DNA of 64,000 nt from positions 19,194,092 through 19,258,091 of the forward strand of contig OY726578.1 of the NCBI GenBank assembly GCA_963383645.1, written 5' to 3'. Position numbers and translations under genes: made by a program. The notes beneath the pieces were generated by a model, which worked only from the letters and a program-made list of their open reading frames with translations, did no database searches and had not been told where the DNA came from. Each line of letters opens with the position of its first letter. The stretch's first letter is position 1. This DNA is from Muscardinus avellanarius (Eukaryota > Chordata > Mammalia > Rodentia > Gliridae). Below, piece after piece: positions 10,246 to 22,200 of the stretch.

Positions 10246-11707
10246 TGTAAGGTAAATACTTGAGAGTCACTGCCCAGGGCAGGAGGGCCATGAGTAGGCC
10301 TGGGATGCGAGTGGCGAGTGATAGACAGACGGGCGGCTGGACAGACGGGGCCTGGTCTGGGGAGCGCAGGAGGAGGGACGGGCGTGGACAGCAGTGTGCC
10401 CGGCGCCCCTGTGCCCCTGAGTACTAGCTGAGCTGTGTGGGCAAGTTGTTTGTTGACGGTTCTCTGGACGCCCTCTTTTCCTCTGAAGAAGTGAGAGCTA
10501 TCACCTGATTCCCTCTGCTGTGGAGCAGGTGCGAGTCTTGAAACCAGACGGTGTCCTGGGAACTCGTGGGCTGTCCACAGTAAGGACTTTCTCCTGCTCA
10601 CCCAAGCCCTCGGTGTCCTTCCGCACGCCTGCCTGCTCTGCCCTCCTCCCTGGTCTTCAAGGACCCGCAGCCCTGGTGGCCTCGCCACCCCTCCGCAGCG
10701 TGCTGTGGAGGCCTCTGTGGGTGTCATCACCTGCTTCTGTAGTGGAGCCGCATTCCCAGGGCTGAGCGGCCTTCTGCCGCAGTGTAGACACTCCTTCCCT
10801 GCCTTTGCTCTCTGACCCTGCAGTGAGTACAGGAGAGGTGGCTGCTTTTACCTGCCCTCAGCCCGCATGCGCCGTGCGTGGCTCTGCCTGAGACACCTGG
10901 GCCTCACAGAGGAGCCCTTCACCCTGAGCTCTTCTGCAAAACTGGATTTGAGCTCTGGACGCCGTTGGGGATTTTCTGTATTCAGACCCTGGCACACAAG
11001 AGTCAGATGAAAGGCCGCCCATTCACAGCCCTCTGAGATCAAAGTTTACTGGTAGAGAGCGATGTGGCTTGTCTAAAGACAGGGCGGACCTTCCAAGGGT
11101 GTAGAGGGGCTAGAGCCCGGAGCGGGTGGCAGCAGATCCGTGCTGGGGGAGCCTGCCGGGGCGCTGGCCGCACGTCAGGCTTATCACATTACATCCCAGG
11201 GACAAGTCGGCCAGCGGGCTGGGCCAGCTGGAAGCCATCGCTGCGCCCCGCACAACAGCCTGTCTCCTGGATTTGGTCCTAACGCCCTTTTCATCTGGGC
11301 CAGAGATGTGGCCCAAATGCTGACTTGAAAACGAAACCCACATGACAGATTGGGAGCCCTCCATCTCAGCCCGGGGAGGCGGCCGCACGGCGCCCGCGGC
11401 ACGCGCCGCAGCCAGCCGGGAGGGCCCCACCGGAGCGACCCTTGGCACAGCCGCCTGCTGCTCCTGTGTCCTCAGGTCAGTCCAGGCTCCTCACGGCCTG
11501 CGGTCACGTCGGCATCCCCGGTTCCTGCCTTCAGCTGCCGGAAGCAGCCTCTCAGGTTCTCTCCAGGAGGGCCAGGTACCCAGCATCTGTGCCCTTCCCT
11601 CCCCAGCGAGTCCCTGGGCCACTGTCCCACCCCGCTCTTCTAGACTCTCTGTGTCTCTGGGGTGAAGCCTTGCTCTGGCTGACAAGCAGCCTTTTGTTTA
11701 AAAGAAG
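10246..11707. other. GC-rich intron DNA with a local CpG cluster
   Basis: No repeat, exon or RNA gene recognised. 11370-11450 is dense in CpG and contains GGCGGCCGC. Open frames on both strands are compositional. Confidence 0.5.
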
Positions 11708-12362
11708 ATGTGCGCCGGGCATGGTGGCTCACACTTGTCATCCCAGCATTCGGGAGGCTGTGACAGGAGGCCCGCGGTTCCTGGACAGACTCAGCTACTT
11801 AGTGAGGCCCTGCGCAATTTAGTGAGACCCTGTTTCAAAACTAAAAAGACTAAAACAAAAATAGGGCTGGAGGTATAGCTCAGAGGTACAATATCCCTGG
11901 GTTCCGTCCCCAGTACCACACACACAAAATTTTTTTTAATTAAAAAAGATGTGTTTCATGCCGGGCGTGGTGGCGCACGCTTGTAATCCCCGCGCTTGGG
12001 AGGCGGAGACAGGAGGATCGCGCAGGTTCGAAGCCAGCCGCGCGCTGGCTTAGGAGACCCTGTTTCCAAATAAAAATGTAAAAATAGGTCTGGGAGTGTA
12101 GCCCTGAGGTAGAAGGGCTTCCAGGAACCCCAGGACCACCTAAATAAATAAACAAACAAACAAACAAACAAACGAGATGTGTTTCACTCCTGGGTTCCTT
12201 ATTTTTTTGCTACGATGCACTTAACCCTGAGGCAGGCTGCCTCTGATTGTGAAGCAGGCTCTCCCTAGGTTATCGAGAGTCTCAATAAGCTGCTGAGGCT
12301 GGCCTCGCATCTGTGATCCTCCCATCTCAGCCTCCCAACCGCTGGATCACAGGAGTGTGTCA
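11708..12362. mobile_element. Three SINEs (two sense, one reverse)
   Basis: Sense copy 11713-11930 of the CAGCATTCGGGAGG lineage; sense copy 11961-12170 of subfamily B with GCCAGCCGCGCGCTGGC and an (AAAC)n tail; a diverged reverse copy 12200-12362. Confidence 0.85.
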
Positions 12363-14900
12363 TGGCACTTGACTTCCTCTGGAATCAGAGGTGTCTGGCT
12401 CCTGTTTCCTCCAAAGGGCGCCAACGGGCACTGTCTCCAGGTGGACGCTGCCTGTCCAGAACAGCGGCTGCTTGTCTTCGTAGGAACTGCTGGCCTGTCC
12501 TTCCTTTTCTCCCCCATCACTAAAAAGGAAAAGAGGAACCTCACATTTCTGGGTCCCACGGCCGCCTTGTGTTCAGCAAGGGCAGTGAGTGGAGAAGCCC
12601 TCGGGGCCCCTAATGGGCAGCAGCATTTCTTCCTGTGACACTGCCTCACCATTTATGCAATGAAAATAACCCTGCAGAAATGCACGTGGTTATTCCCTCG
12701 CTCTGTGCGTGTATATTTCCCAGCACTCCATCCCGAGTCCTGAGGATGCGGTCACTGCAGTGCCGCTTCTTGTGATGTGCATGACAGAGCCTGGACACAG
12801 CGGCGCCGCCCTAGCCTCCGAGGATGGACACTGCTATTCTTACTTGGCTCAACAGTCACTACACAGTTTTGCTTCTTTAAGGATGAAAAAGAAAAAAAAG
12901 CCATAGAACATCAGCTGGACGATTTGGAATCATGTCGATTCCGCGCAGAGGCCTGGCGGGAGGCAGGCTGGCCTGCGTCCGGAAGGGAGGTGGACGGTGC
13001 CCTGAGCCCAGGGCTCCCAGGAGGCCGCTCCCCAGCCGGGCGATGCGGGCGCCATCCTGCTGCTCACGTTTCACTGCTTTCTTTGTGACCCTCGTGCCAA
13101 TACATCCACTGAGCTGCAGCTTTTATTCCCACTCTTCCCCTGTTGTAAACCCAGAAACAAATATTTAGCTGTCTGCAAAGCCTCCCGCATGCGCGCTGCC
13201 CTCTGGGGCTGCGCTGCTCAGAGCGCTGCTTGGTGTCTTCTGGCTGCACGGGATATATAATATATTTACGTCTCGTGTAACCATAGAAACCTGTTGGGTC
13301 GGAGAAGACTTTATGATTTTACTCCTCTCCAGAAAGAAATGAATAAAGCCACAGGGCAACCCACCACCTCTTGCTCAGTTCCTGTGCACCCATCTGGCAA
13401 TTAAGACTGCCGAGCAAATTTACTGTCAGTTTCACATTTGTAGACGTCGTACAGAGCACCAAATACGCACAAGGAAAGAAACACTCGAGATGTGATTTTA
13501 GAACCCCCACCTCAGTCGTGTACTACCTGCACAGTGTGTAGTCTCTCGATTATTCCCCAGCACACGCCCCCACCCCTGGCAGTGACGTTTCCTGCGGGAA
13601 ACCCTTGCCCTGTGGGGCACGCGCATCTCCTTTTGCTGGCCGCACAGCGGGGCTGTGGGAACACTGAGGGCTGCGAGGACTGTCAGGCCTGCTTTGTCTC
13701 TGGCTCTAACTCGCTGGCTGGCACAAGGTGACTGGATCTCACTGGATCGGGGGCTTTTAACAAAACTCTGTGAAACGGGAATAACAATAGCTGCGTATGA
13801 TAAAGGACCAGTCCACGGCCTCGGGATTCTTGTCTGGTTTCTGCTTCACATCTTCTGGTGTAAGGGGGAGCGCACTGGGCGCACGTGCCGACGCCTGCGA
13901 AGCCGGTTTTGTTTAGCTCGTAGATGGTACCTCGTCCTTATCAAAGGCTTCACAAATATTTATTAATTCTAGAACCCCCAAGGGAGCCAAGGAACACAAA
14001 TTCCATCTCTTTTCCAATTAATTCCGTACCTTTCCACTTGGCAAATACATGTGTTTCGGGCTCTTAATATAGCAAAGAACCCCCTTGGCTCCTTTGAGCC
14101 TTGGATCGGTTAAAGGAATTCGCCTCTGTGTCCTCAAGTCCCCGTTGAGCGGCTGGGTGGCTCGGGCGCCCCCTGCTGGCTGGCGTCGGAACCAGGCCTG
14201 CCTGCCAAGCCAAAAGCCGTGCCCTGCGCCCTGGCCCTGTACATTCTCTGTAGACTGCGGACTGTGGGTGGTAGGGTATAATCATGGCTGTGAAGGCATG
14301 GCGTTTACTCTTATTGTTATTATTTTCTTTATTATTGTTATTTAAATGGAGGTATTAGAATGCAGGGGACATTTCCCACCAGCTAATAACCATTTAAGTT
14401 GCATTTGGGGGCTTTCAGGACTTGACAACAGCTTTTCAAAATCTCAGGCTGTTAAACCCCCTACCGGGTTAATGTGGCAGAAAAAGACAAGAACGACACC
14501 AGCCAGGGGCTTTTTGTACAGCGCCGCGTCTCAGCATCTGGAGGGAGAGGGGAAGCAAGCGGGGCCTTTCAGAAAATCCAATTAGAGCGAGAAGGAAACG
14601 GGATCTAGACACGGGCAGAGCGGGCGGGCGGGCTCTCCCCCCAGGTGAAAACCTCCCATTAAAGGAGAATCCTCCAGGACTCGACCGGTGCGTGCTTCAG
14701 CAAACCAGTGCCTGTCTTCTCAGGAAGCTGATACTGTGACAGACAGCGAGCCAACCCACGCTCAGTTTAGACATGAACAAATAAGAAATGAAAAGCAGCA
14801 CGGAGCTGGGGACGCAGGGCATCCCTGGACTGCCCCGGGTCCAGGGGTCACGTTGCCCTGACGCGCTTCTCAGGAGCATCCTTGTTCTTATGATTGTATG
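12363..14900. other. Non-repetitive intron DNA with AT-rich islands
   Basis: No exon, RNA gene or repeat recognised over about 2.5 kb, unusual in this SINE-dense intron. AT-rich patches occur at 13240-13500, 13940-14060 and 14280-14420, between GC-rich parts; CCAATTAATTCC and similar homeodomain-like words are present. Some of it may be a conserved regulatory element, by inference. Confidence 0.45.
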
Positions 14901-14904
14901 TGAG

Positions 14905-15197
14905 AGCCGGCAGGTGGCCACGCCCATACTCCCAGAGTTGGAAGGTGCGATAGGAAGATGCAAACTTGAAGCCTTAGCAACTAGTGAGACCCTTGTATTT
15001 AAAAATACATAATAGCCGGGCGTGGTGGCGCACACTTGGAATCCCCGCGCTTGGGAGGCAGAGACAGGAGGATCACGCAGGTTCGAAGCTAGCCACGCTG
15101 GCTTAAGAGACCCTGTTTCCAAATTTAAAAAATATAAAATAGGTCTGGGAGTGTAGCCCGGAGGTAGAAGGGCTTCCAGGAACCCCAGTACCACCAC

Positions 15198-15252
<55 letters not shown>

Positions 15253-15466
15253 AATAAAAATACATAATAAAGCCGGTCATGGTGGCTCACCCTTGTAATC
15301 CCCGCGCTTGGGAGGCGGAGACAGGAGGATTGCGCAGGTTCGAAGCCAGCCGCGCTGGCTAAAGAGACCCTGTTTCCAAGTTTAAAAATATAAAATAGGT
15401 CTGGGAGTGTAGCCCGGAGGTAGAAGGGTTTCCAGGAACCCTAGTACCACCACCATCACCACAATA

Positions 15467-15515
<49 letters not shown>

Positions 15516-15794
15516 GGGCTGAGAGTAGCTCAGAGGTAGAATGCCCCTGGATTCAATCCCTAGTACCACACACTCATAATAATAATATTAATTGCTGGGG
15601 CGTGGTGGCACAGGCTTGTAATCCCAGCATTCGGGAAGCTAAGATGGGAGGATCACGGTTCGCAGACAGCCTCGGATACTTAGTGAGGCCCTCTGCAACT
15701 CGGTAAGACCCTGTTTCAAAATAAAGAATAAAAAATAGGGCTGGGGATGTAGCTCTGAGGTCGAATGCCTCTGGGTTCCATCCCCAAAACCGCA

Positions 15795-15834
<40 letters not shown>

Positions 15835-15975
15835 TGCATGTGATAATGAGGCTCATGGTGGTACATCATATATAACAGTAAATATATTTTTTATTATTTT
15901 ATTTCTTGTGGAAATGGGGATAGAACCCAGGGCCTCGCACATGCCAGGCCAGTGGGACTACAACCCCAGCCCTAG
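14905..15975. mobile_element. SINE cluster with (AAT)n tails
   Basis: A truncated 7SL part (14910-15012); two subfamily B copies (15013-15258 and 15272-15514), each ending in (AAT)n; an ID unit 15516-15575; a sense copy of the CATTCGGGA lineage (15592-15833) also ending in (AAT)n; and a reverse ID fragment 15895-15975. Confidence 0.88.
15198..15258 (+). repeat. (AAT)n microsatellite
   Basis: SINE tail: about 16 AAT units then AAATA. Sister tracts are at 15463-15514 and 15797-15833. Confidence 0.95.
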
Positions 15976-16530
15976 TAGATTTGCAGTTTTAAGTGCTCTT
16001 ACAGGAGACCTAGAGAGTGTGATTTAGAAGTCACCTCTAGCTTTTAAGGGCCACATCTTCTATGAAAACTACCCCCTCCCCGTCTGCCTAGAGCTGGGCA
16101 CACTCTGACTCTGTCCAGAGCTCTCATTATCCAGACCCAATACATTTGGTTTGGTGGCTCTTAGTGACATCATTTGTGTGGAAATTTTAAACGTGTGCGT
16201 TTCCCCGGATAGAGAGGATTAAACGTTCAGCCGCCGCACACCCCCTCCAGCTCTCCTCATTAAGGGGCGTGCGGTGTGTTAGGATATGCACGCTCATTAT
16301 GACGTATTGGGGTTTGTGGTGTTTAGCGCAACTCCGGGGGGGCCTTCTCACAGCCTTCTGCCGAGGCCGAGCTCTGGGCCTCCCATTACAAGCAGACGCA
16401 GTATGCGCTGTGCGGTAATATTCTCATTATCCTCAACCCTCTTCCCTTTTTCATGTGTTAAAGGGCTCATTCAGCTTTTTAATGTAACTTGTACTAGTGC
16501 AAGTGTAGGAGACACATCTTTAAGGACTGG
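15976..16530. promoter_or_regulatory. Candidate conserved enhancer
   Basis: A repeat-free AT-rich island with TGACATCA (16165), TGACGTA (16300), repeated CTCATTA words (16253, 16293, 16422) and GCTTTTTAATGTAAC. It contrasts with the GC-rich flank. Function is inference. Confidence 0.35.
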
Positions 16531-19149
16531 CCCAGACCGGTCTCTCCTGAGCCACGTCCCCAGCCTCTGCCCTCCACGCACAAGGCTCCTGAGGGCCACA
16601 GGGCGTCCCAGCACGCCTGCACCCGCTCTGCCTGCAGGCCCTCCCGGCTCTTAGTGGACAAGGAAAATGGACCGCACGGGGACCTTGGAGGACAGCTCCA
16701 GCTGTAACCGCTTGTGTCCTGCACCAGGACACAGTGTCAAGTGAGGCTGAAGAGACTGCCCGGCCTTTGGGAGCTGGCACAGCAAGAGAGCTGAGGTCAC
16801 ACACAACACCTCTGTGCCCTGAGCTTCTGACCCCTCATCACCTTTAGCCGCCGCCATGCCGGGCCAGCCTTAGCCCTCGGACGCTGGCGGGCCTCATGGG
16901 GAGGCACGGGCCTAGATTCAAGCTCCTGGCCCACTTCTGCTGCTCCCGGGGGCCTGGATTAGCAGGATTACTGATGGTGGTCACTAACGGACTACTGCTG
17001 CCATCTTAACGGCCCCAGCCCGTTTGGAATGGGTTTGGAATGGGCCCTGCAGATCAGAAGAGGGCCTAGAGCTGCTCCCTGACTCCACGCCTTGTGCACA
17101 CTCTAAAGCGGACCCGCCAAGCGAGCTGGCTGCCCACACTCGTCCCGTGCCCTCAGTACCACATGCTGCAGACATGCGCCGGCGACGCACGCCCTTGGTG
17201 CTTCACAGACGTTTGCCTGTGGTGGAGGGAGCGGGCCATCGCGAGCCTGTCCCGTCGTCCCCAGGAAAGACCAAGGGCCATGGGTCTGGGACAAGTGCAG
17301 TGGCCCGGCTCCAGACGCCCGCCCGGCCCCAAAGCCCCGCTCAGAACAGCTCCTCCCTTTCCATACCAACCCGCCTGGCCCTGCTCAGCCCACAGGAAGA
17401 AAGCGCTTGGCCGTAGCTCCAGGGCAGCTGCCCTCCGGCTCACCGGGCATGCTCCATGTTCCCAGTGGCTGACTGGCTCTCCTGGGCAGGGCTGGAGAGA
17501 ACGTGCTGGCAGGATTTCCTGCAGGAACCATCTCAAGGCGGCTTTTCGGTGGTACAGTGCTGGCCCAGAGCGCGCCCCCAGGTGTTGGTAGAACCTCCCG
17601 GGCCACACCAACACCCGCCTGGCTGAGCTCAACAGATGCCGCACCCCAGGCAGGCCGTGAGCCAGGGCCCAGTGAGCAGGCCACGCTCCTGGTGGCTCTG
17701 ACCTCAGGAGCAGCTCCCCCACTGGGCGCTGGGGGTGCACAGGGGGAAGGTGCGCCTTAGACAGAGGATTGGGGTCAGGGCTTGCTAGAGGAGGAGCCAT
17801 TTGAGCTGGCCTGCGAGTGGAGCCTGAGACCCAGCTGTGTAGACAGTGGGGTGGACGGCATCGAGCCAGGGGTAAGGTGTGTTTGTGTGGTACGTACCGG
17901 CTCTGCAGGAAGCCACTTCTCTAAAAGCCAGGCGCTGAGCCCCAGGCCCCAGGTGTGCAATGGCCTGTGCGGGCGGCATCTGGGGTCCGCCCAAAGGCAT
18001 GTATACATTCCCACCTGTGACTGCCTCCTCCTCCCAAGCCCCTGGCTCTGCCCCATCGCCTCCTAGGTCCTGGTCACCCCCGCATTCCCAGGGCCACTGC
18101 CTCTGGGAGGGCCTGAAGGGCTGCCCTTGACCGGGAGCCCACAGTCCCTCCACAGCCGCTTGTCTGGCAGCTCTCAGCTCTGCCGGGCTGGACTCCCCAG
18201 GGCGCAGCCTCTGCTCCTTAGTGGGCACTGTCCGCCACCTGAGGTGCCTGCATGAACGAGTGCATGCCCGTGGCTTATCAAGACAGAAGCGCCCACCTAG
18301 AGCGCGATGGCCGGGCTGCAGGGCCCGGCTGGGAGGAGGGAGAGGTGGCAGGCAGTCCACACCAGGATTCCAGCCAGAGCTTAAACCCAGGAAGATAAGG
18401 AGCTGCCCTTCCTCCCTGCCTGGGGCAATAGATTTCCTGGACCAGTTTTTACTGAGCCAGGGTATATTTCTCATCAAGTAAATGGCAGGGCCACCTGCAG
18501 TCCCTTCCCATGAGCCTGCAAGTGAGTTTGTCCCATTACTGCCAAAGAGAAGAGAATGGTTGCTCCCCTGGGCTGCTTTTGGCCAGAGCCTGGGGGGGGG
18601 GGGGCACCTCCTCGCCCCTCACTCACCGCGGTGTCAGGAGGAGGGCGGGAGGAGAGGAGACAGGGCCCCTTGCCTGTCGAGGTGGCTGTGGGGACTCTGG
18701 GGCTGGCAAGTGGCTAAGGCTGCATCATGCCTCCCTGGACCTTGGGGGCCTGCAGCTCGCAGCACCTGGACAGGGGCACCTCTGCCTGCGCCCTCCTCCG
18801 CTCTGGCGCCTGGTGGCCTTCCTCTGGCTTCTCTAGGCGGCCATGCTGAACACAACTTGAGATGGGCCACATTTGGTCCACAGAAAAGACTTTTGCCTCT
18901 CTGACCCCAAGGAACTCCCGCAGCACAGGCTGGAGCCTCTGGGGTGGCCTGGCCGAGCAGGACATGACGCCGGCCCATGATACCCGCTCTGCAAGGGTCA
19001 GGCTCCATCCCCCACCCTCCTGACACCAGGGTGCACATCTCCAAGCTTTCTGCAGGCCCCGAAATGGTCAGCACAGGGAGGGAGATGGCAGTCTCCTTAC
19101 CAACCCGGCTGGGATGGGGAGTGCCGCATGGTGGCGGCCCTCTTCCTTT
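16531..19149. other. GC-rich intron DNA, no gene seen
   Basis: About 2.6 kb without recognisable repeat. Long open frames on both strands (up to about 230 codons) overlap each other, are Pro/Arg/Gly/Ala-rich and show no family match, as expected from GC-rich noncoding DNA. A run of 13 G lies near 18592. Confidence 0.55.
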
Positions 19150-20205
19150 TCTTTTGGGAGGTTTGGGGATGGAACCCAGGGCCTTGTATGCGCCAGGCAG
19201 GTGCTCTACCACTGAGCGACGCCCCAGCCTGGTGCCAGCTCTCTCCAAGAAACCCCTTCAGTCTCCCCTCTCCCTCCTCTCTCCCCTGTCTGGTAGGGAC
19301 CCAGGAGCCCTGGGGCAGGACCACAGCCATTTCCCGTGTGTCTAGGGTAGCCGAGGTGGGCGTGCGCCTGCCCCCTTGTATCTGATGGCCGCCATGCCAA
19401 CGCCTCAAGTCTCCTCCTGAGGTCTGGTTGCCGCACACACCCACAGCACACACACACACACCCCAGTGACAGTAGTGCTTGCTTTGGGAAGGGGCGCTTC
19501 TACATTCTCATTTGTACACCGCAACACACGTGTGTGTGTGTGTGCGTGAGTGTGTGTGTGCTACTGGGGATGGAACCCAGGTGCATTCTACCTCTGAGCT
19601 ATACTCCCAGCCCTATTTTTTTTCTTTTTTCTTTTTCTTTTTTTTTTTTTTTTTGCGGGGCTGGGGCTGGAACCCAGAGGCATTTGAGCTCCAAGCTACA
19701 CCCCCTGCCCAATTTTTTATTCTTTATTTTGAAACAGGGTCTCACTGAGTTGCAAAGGACCTCACTAAGTAGCTGAGGCTGTCCACGAACCATGATCCTC
19801 CGGTCTCAGCCTCCTGAACGCTGGGATTACAAGCGTGCTCCACCATGCCCAGTTAAGCCCTAATTTTTAGATTTTCTCGCTAAAGTTTCTTGCTGAGGCC
19901 GGGCGTGGTGGCGCACGCTTGTCATCCCTGTGCTTGGGAGGCGGAGACAGGAGGATCGCGCAGGTTCAAAGCCAGCCGAGCTTTTTTTATATTTCAAAAA
20001 TATAAAATAGGTCTGGGAGTGTAGCCTGGATGTAGAGGGGCTTCCAGGAACCCCAGTACCACCAAAAAAATAAAAATAAAAAAATAAATTTTCTTGCTGA
20101 GGCACTAAATTGCCAAGGCTGGCCTTGAACTTGTGATCCTCCCACCTCAGCCTCCCAAGTGCCGGGATTATAGGCACACGCCACCATGCCCGGCTACTTG
20201 TGTAC
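19150..20205. mobile_element. SINE cluster, mostly reverse
   Basis: Reverse ID units at 19155-19235 and 19556-19615 (the latter after a GT run), a poly-T tract and a full reverse B1-dID 19655-19857, a sense subfamily B copy 19893-20095 and a reverse 7SL fragment 20098-20205. Confidence 0.85.
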
Positions 20206-20860
20206 CTTTTGAATCCATCTTGAATACTTACCATACAATTAAAAGCAGTTAAGGAAGACTACGTGGCCGTAGCATCTTCTGGCCATTGCTGTTTCCCCCA
20301 AGGACCCACACTGTGCTAAGTACTGGTCTAGCAGAATGCCCATTAAGTCCTCCAGCCCGCACAGTGAGTGCCACCGCACCCGGCCACGGGCTTTCCCACC
20401 CCTCTCAGCTTGGAGGGGTCCCGGTGGCTGGGACGACCTTCCCTGGGTGTCTGTCTGTGCACACGTGCGTGTGGATGTACGTCTGCTTCTCACCTGACAC
20501 TCACACGTGCTCACAGAATTGGGAAAGGAAGATGTCTGCTGAGTCCTGAGCACCTGCCAGGTGCCGCCTTCCACAGGCACGCGGTCCACAGGAGGCGTCC
20601 AGAAGGATGGGCCCCCGCTGCCTCCCTGCCCAGCTGTCCCTCCCTTGCTGAGACTCGGCCCCCGTAGGGTTGGAATGGACTTGTCGGAGTGACCCAGTCA
20701 AGCCACGCTTGGGAGGCTCAGAGCCCAGCTGGCTGGGGCGTCAACCGCCAGCCCCTTCTCAGCAGCGGTTTCAAAACGAAGACGCCTTGCGATCAGTGAC
20801 AGTCTCTCTGTATCCTCCTGCGCGGGCGGAAGGGAAGCCTTCTCATTTATTTATTTGATC
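20206..20860. other. GC-rich intron DNA, nothing recognised
   Basis: No repeat, exon or RNA seen. Confidence 0.5.
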
Positions 20861-21120
20861 ACTGTGTTTACTGAGAACAGAAAAGCTGGGAAGGAAACCA
20901 TTCCTCCTTTAGCACTTAAGTACAGACTAGATAATTCCGGGCCAGGAGATGAGCCGGCGCGCAAACACTTCTGAGAAAAATCGCACGGCTGTTCTGCAAC
21001 TCGGAGGCTGCGAAGCTTATTTTTAATCAAATGATTTTCTTAAGAAAGCATTCTGGAAGAAGGCTTCTATTGTTTCACCAGTTTAACAATCAAAGCACAC
21101 ATCAGAGTTCATTGATTTTT

Positions 21121-21162
<42 letters not shown>

Positions 21163-21260
21163 TGTGTGTGCCCGTGTGTGCCGACTCCTGGCAGGTAAAC
21201 GCAGCCATCCACCCTCAGCCCAACAGAGGTTTGTTCAATAAATAACAACTGTGAAATAAT
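20861..21260. promoter_or_regulatory. Candidate conserved enhancer beside a (GT)n tract
   Basis: A repeat-free AT-rich island with TTTAATCAAATGATTTTCTTAAG (in parts: TAATCAAATGATT), ATTGTTT (21069), AACAATCAAAG (21085; SOX/TCF-like) and TTCATTGATTTTTCC, then a GT run from 21123 to about 21170. Function is inference. Confidence 0.4.
21123..21171 (+). repeat. (GT)n microsatellite not attached to a SINE
   Basis: About 23 units with one TATG interruption; no SINE tail adjoins. Confidence 0.93.
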
Positions 21261-22044
21261 GGTGTGGATTACAATCTTGAGAGGCTGCAGACAAGAGCGG
21301 TTTCTAGAGCGGCGCACGGGCAAGGGACCCGATGTGGTTTTATCAAGCAGAAGCCTTTCCAGAAAGGCGTGCGGGTGGGCGGCAGCTGCCCTCCCGGGAG
21401 TGGCCCCTGACACCACATTCAGCTCTCCTGGGCCCACGGTTTGCAGAACGAAGTCTGACCGGCCACCTCTGGCCCAGCCAGACAGGAACTTGCCGCTTGC
21501 GACCTTGAGCCCGTGGGTCAGAGAGGCCGTTCCGAGGTGCTGAGTCTGGTCGACTGTCCAGTGCTGCCCCCTCCGCCCAGCCCGGAGCCTGGGTCCCTGC
21601 TTCCGGCCCCTGCGGAGGCTGCCGCGGAGTGGGCGTCTCACCTCCTTTCCTTGCTGTTCCTAAAAGAGAGCCCCAGGCTCCAATCATCTAAAAGCTTTAT
21701 AAATAATTACTACAAAATAAAACAGACTAGTAAGTAATGCACTTGGGGGAGTTTCAGAGGCCTCAGAAGTCCTGAGTCTCCAGGTCTTGTGCCTCTGGTT
21801 TCTGATGCTTTTGCTAAGTAGCTTCTGGGGGAAAGGGGTTTGTTTAGCTCTCAGGAGCTATCTGTGCACAGCCAGGAAGCGCCCACGCGGCCCCCCGTAT
21901 CTGCATATCCCTGAGACAGGCCCTGCTCCCAGGTGTGACCCCAGGGGCCAGGGTGCCGGTGCGGCCAGACCCGGCCTTGCCGCGTCGGGGTAGCGGCGGC
22001 AAAGGGACTCTGCCTCCTCTGTTTTGCCCATTGTAAAGATATGG
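21261..22044. other. Unassigned intron DNA
   Basis: GC-rich centre, AT-rich patch at 21690-21740 (AAGCTTTATAAATAATTACTACAAAATAAAA). No gene or repeat recognised. Confidence 0.45.
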
Positions 22045-22200
22045 TTGAGCCGGGCGTGGTGGCACACGCTTGTAATCCCAGCATTTGGGAGGCTGAGACG
22101 GGAGGATCACAGTTTGTGGACAGCCTCAGCTACTCAGTGAGACCTTTGTAACTCAATGAGACCCTGTTTCAAAAATAAAGAATAATAAATTTTAAAAAAA
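22045..22200 (+). mobile_element. B1-dID SINE lacking most of the ID part
   Basis: GCCGGGCGTGGTGGCACACGC through TTCAAAAATAAAGAATAATAAA, then GA; the ID half is missing. Confidence 0.85.

Noticed and set aside
14697..15290. 197-codon reverse frame with a Leu run
   Set aside because: Reading through a SINE and its (AAT)n tail; the poly-Leu is the trinucleotide repeat.
16286..19345. Many overlapping open frames in GC-rich intron DNA
   Set aside because: Composition only: both strands open, Pro/Arg/Ala-rich, no domain and no exon structure.
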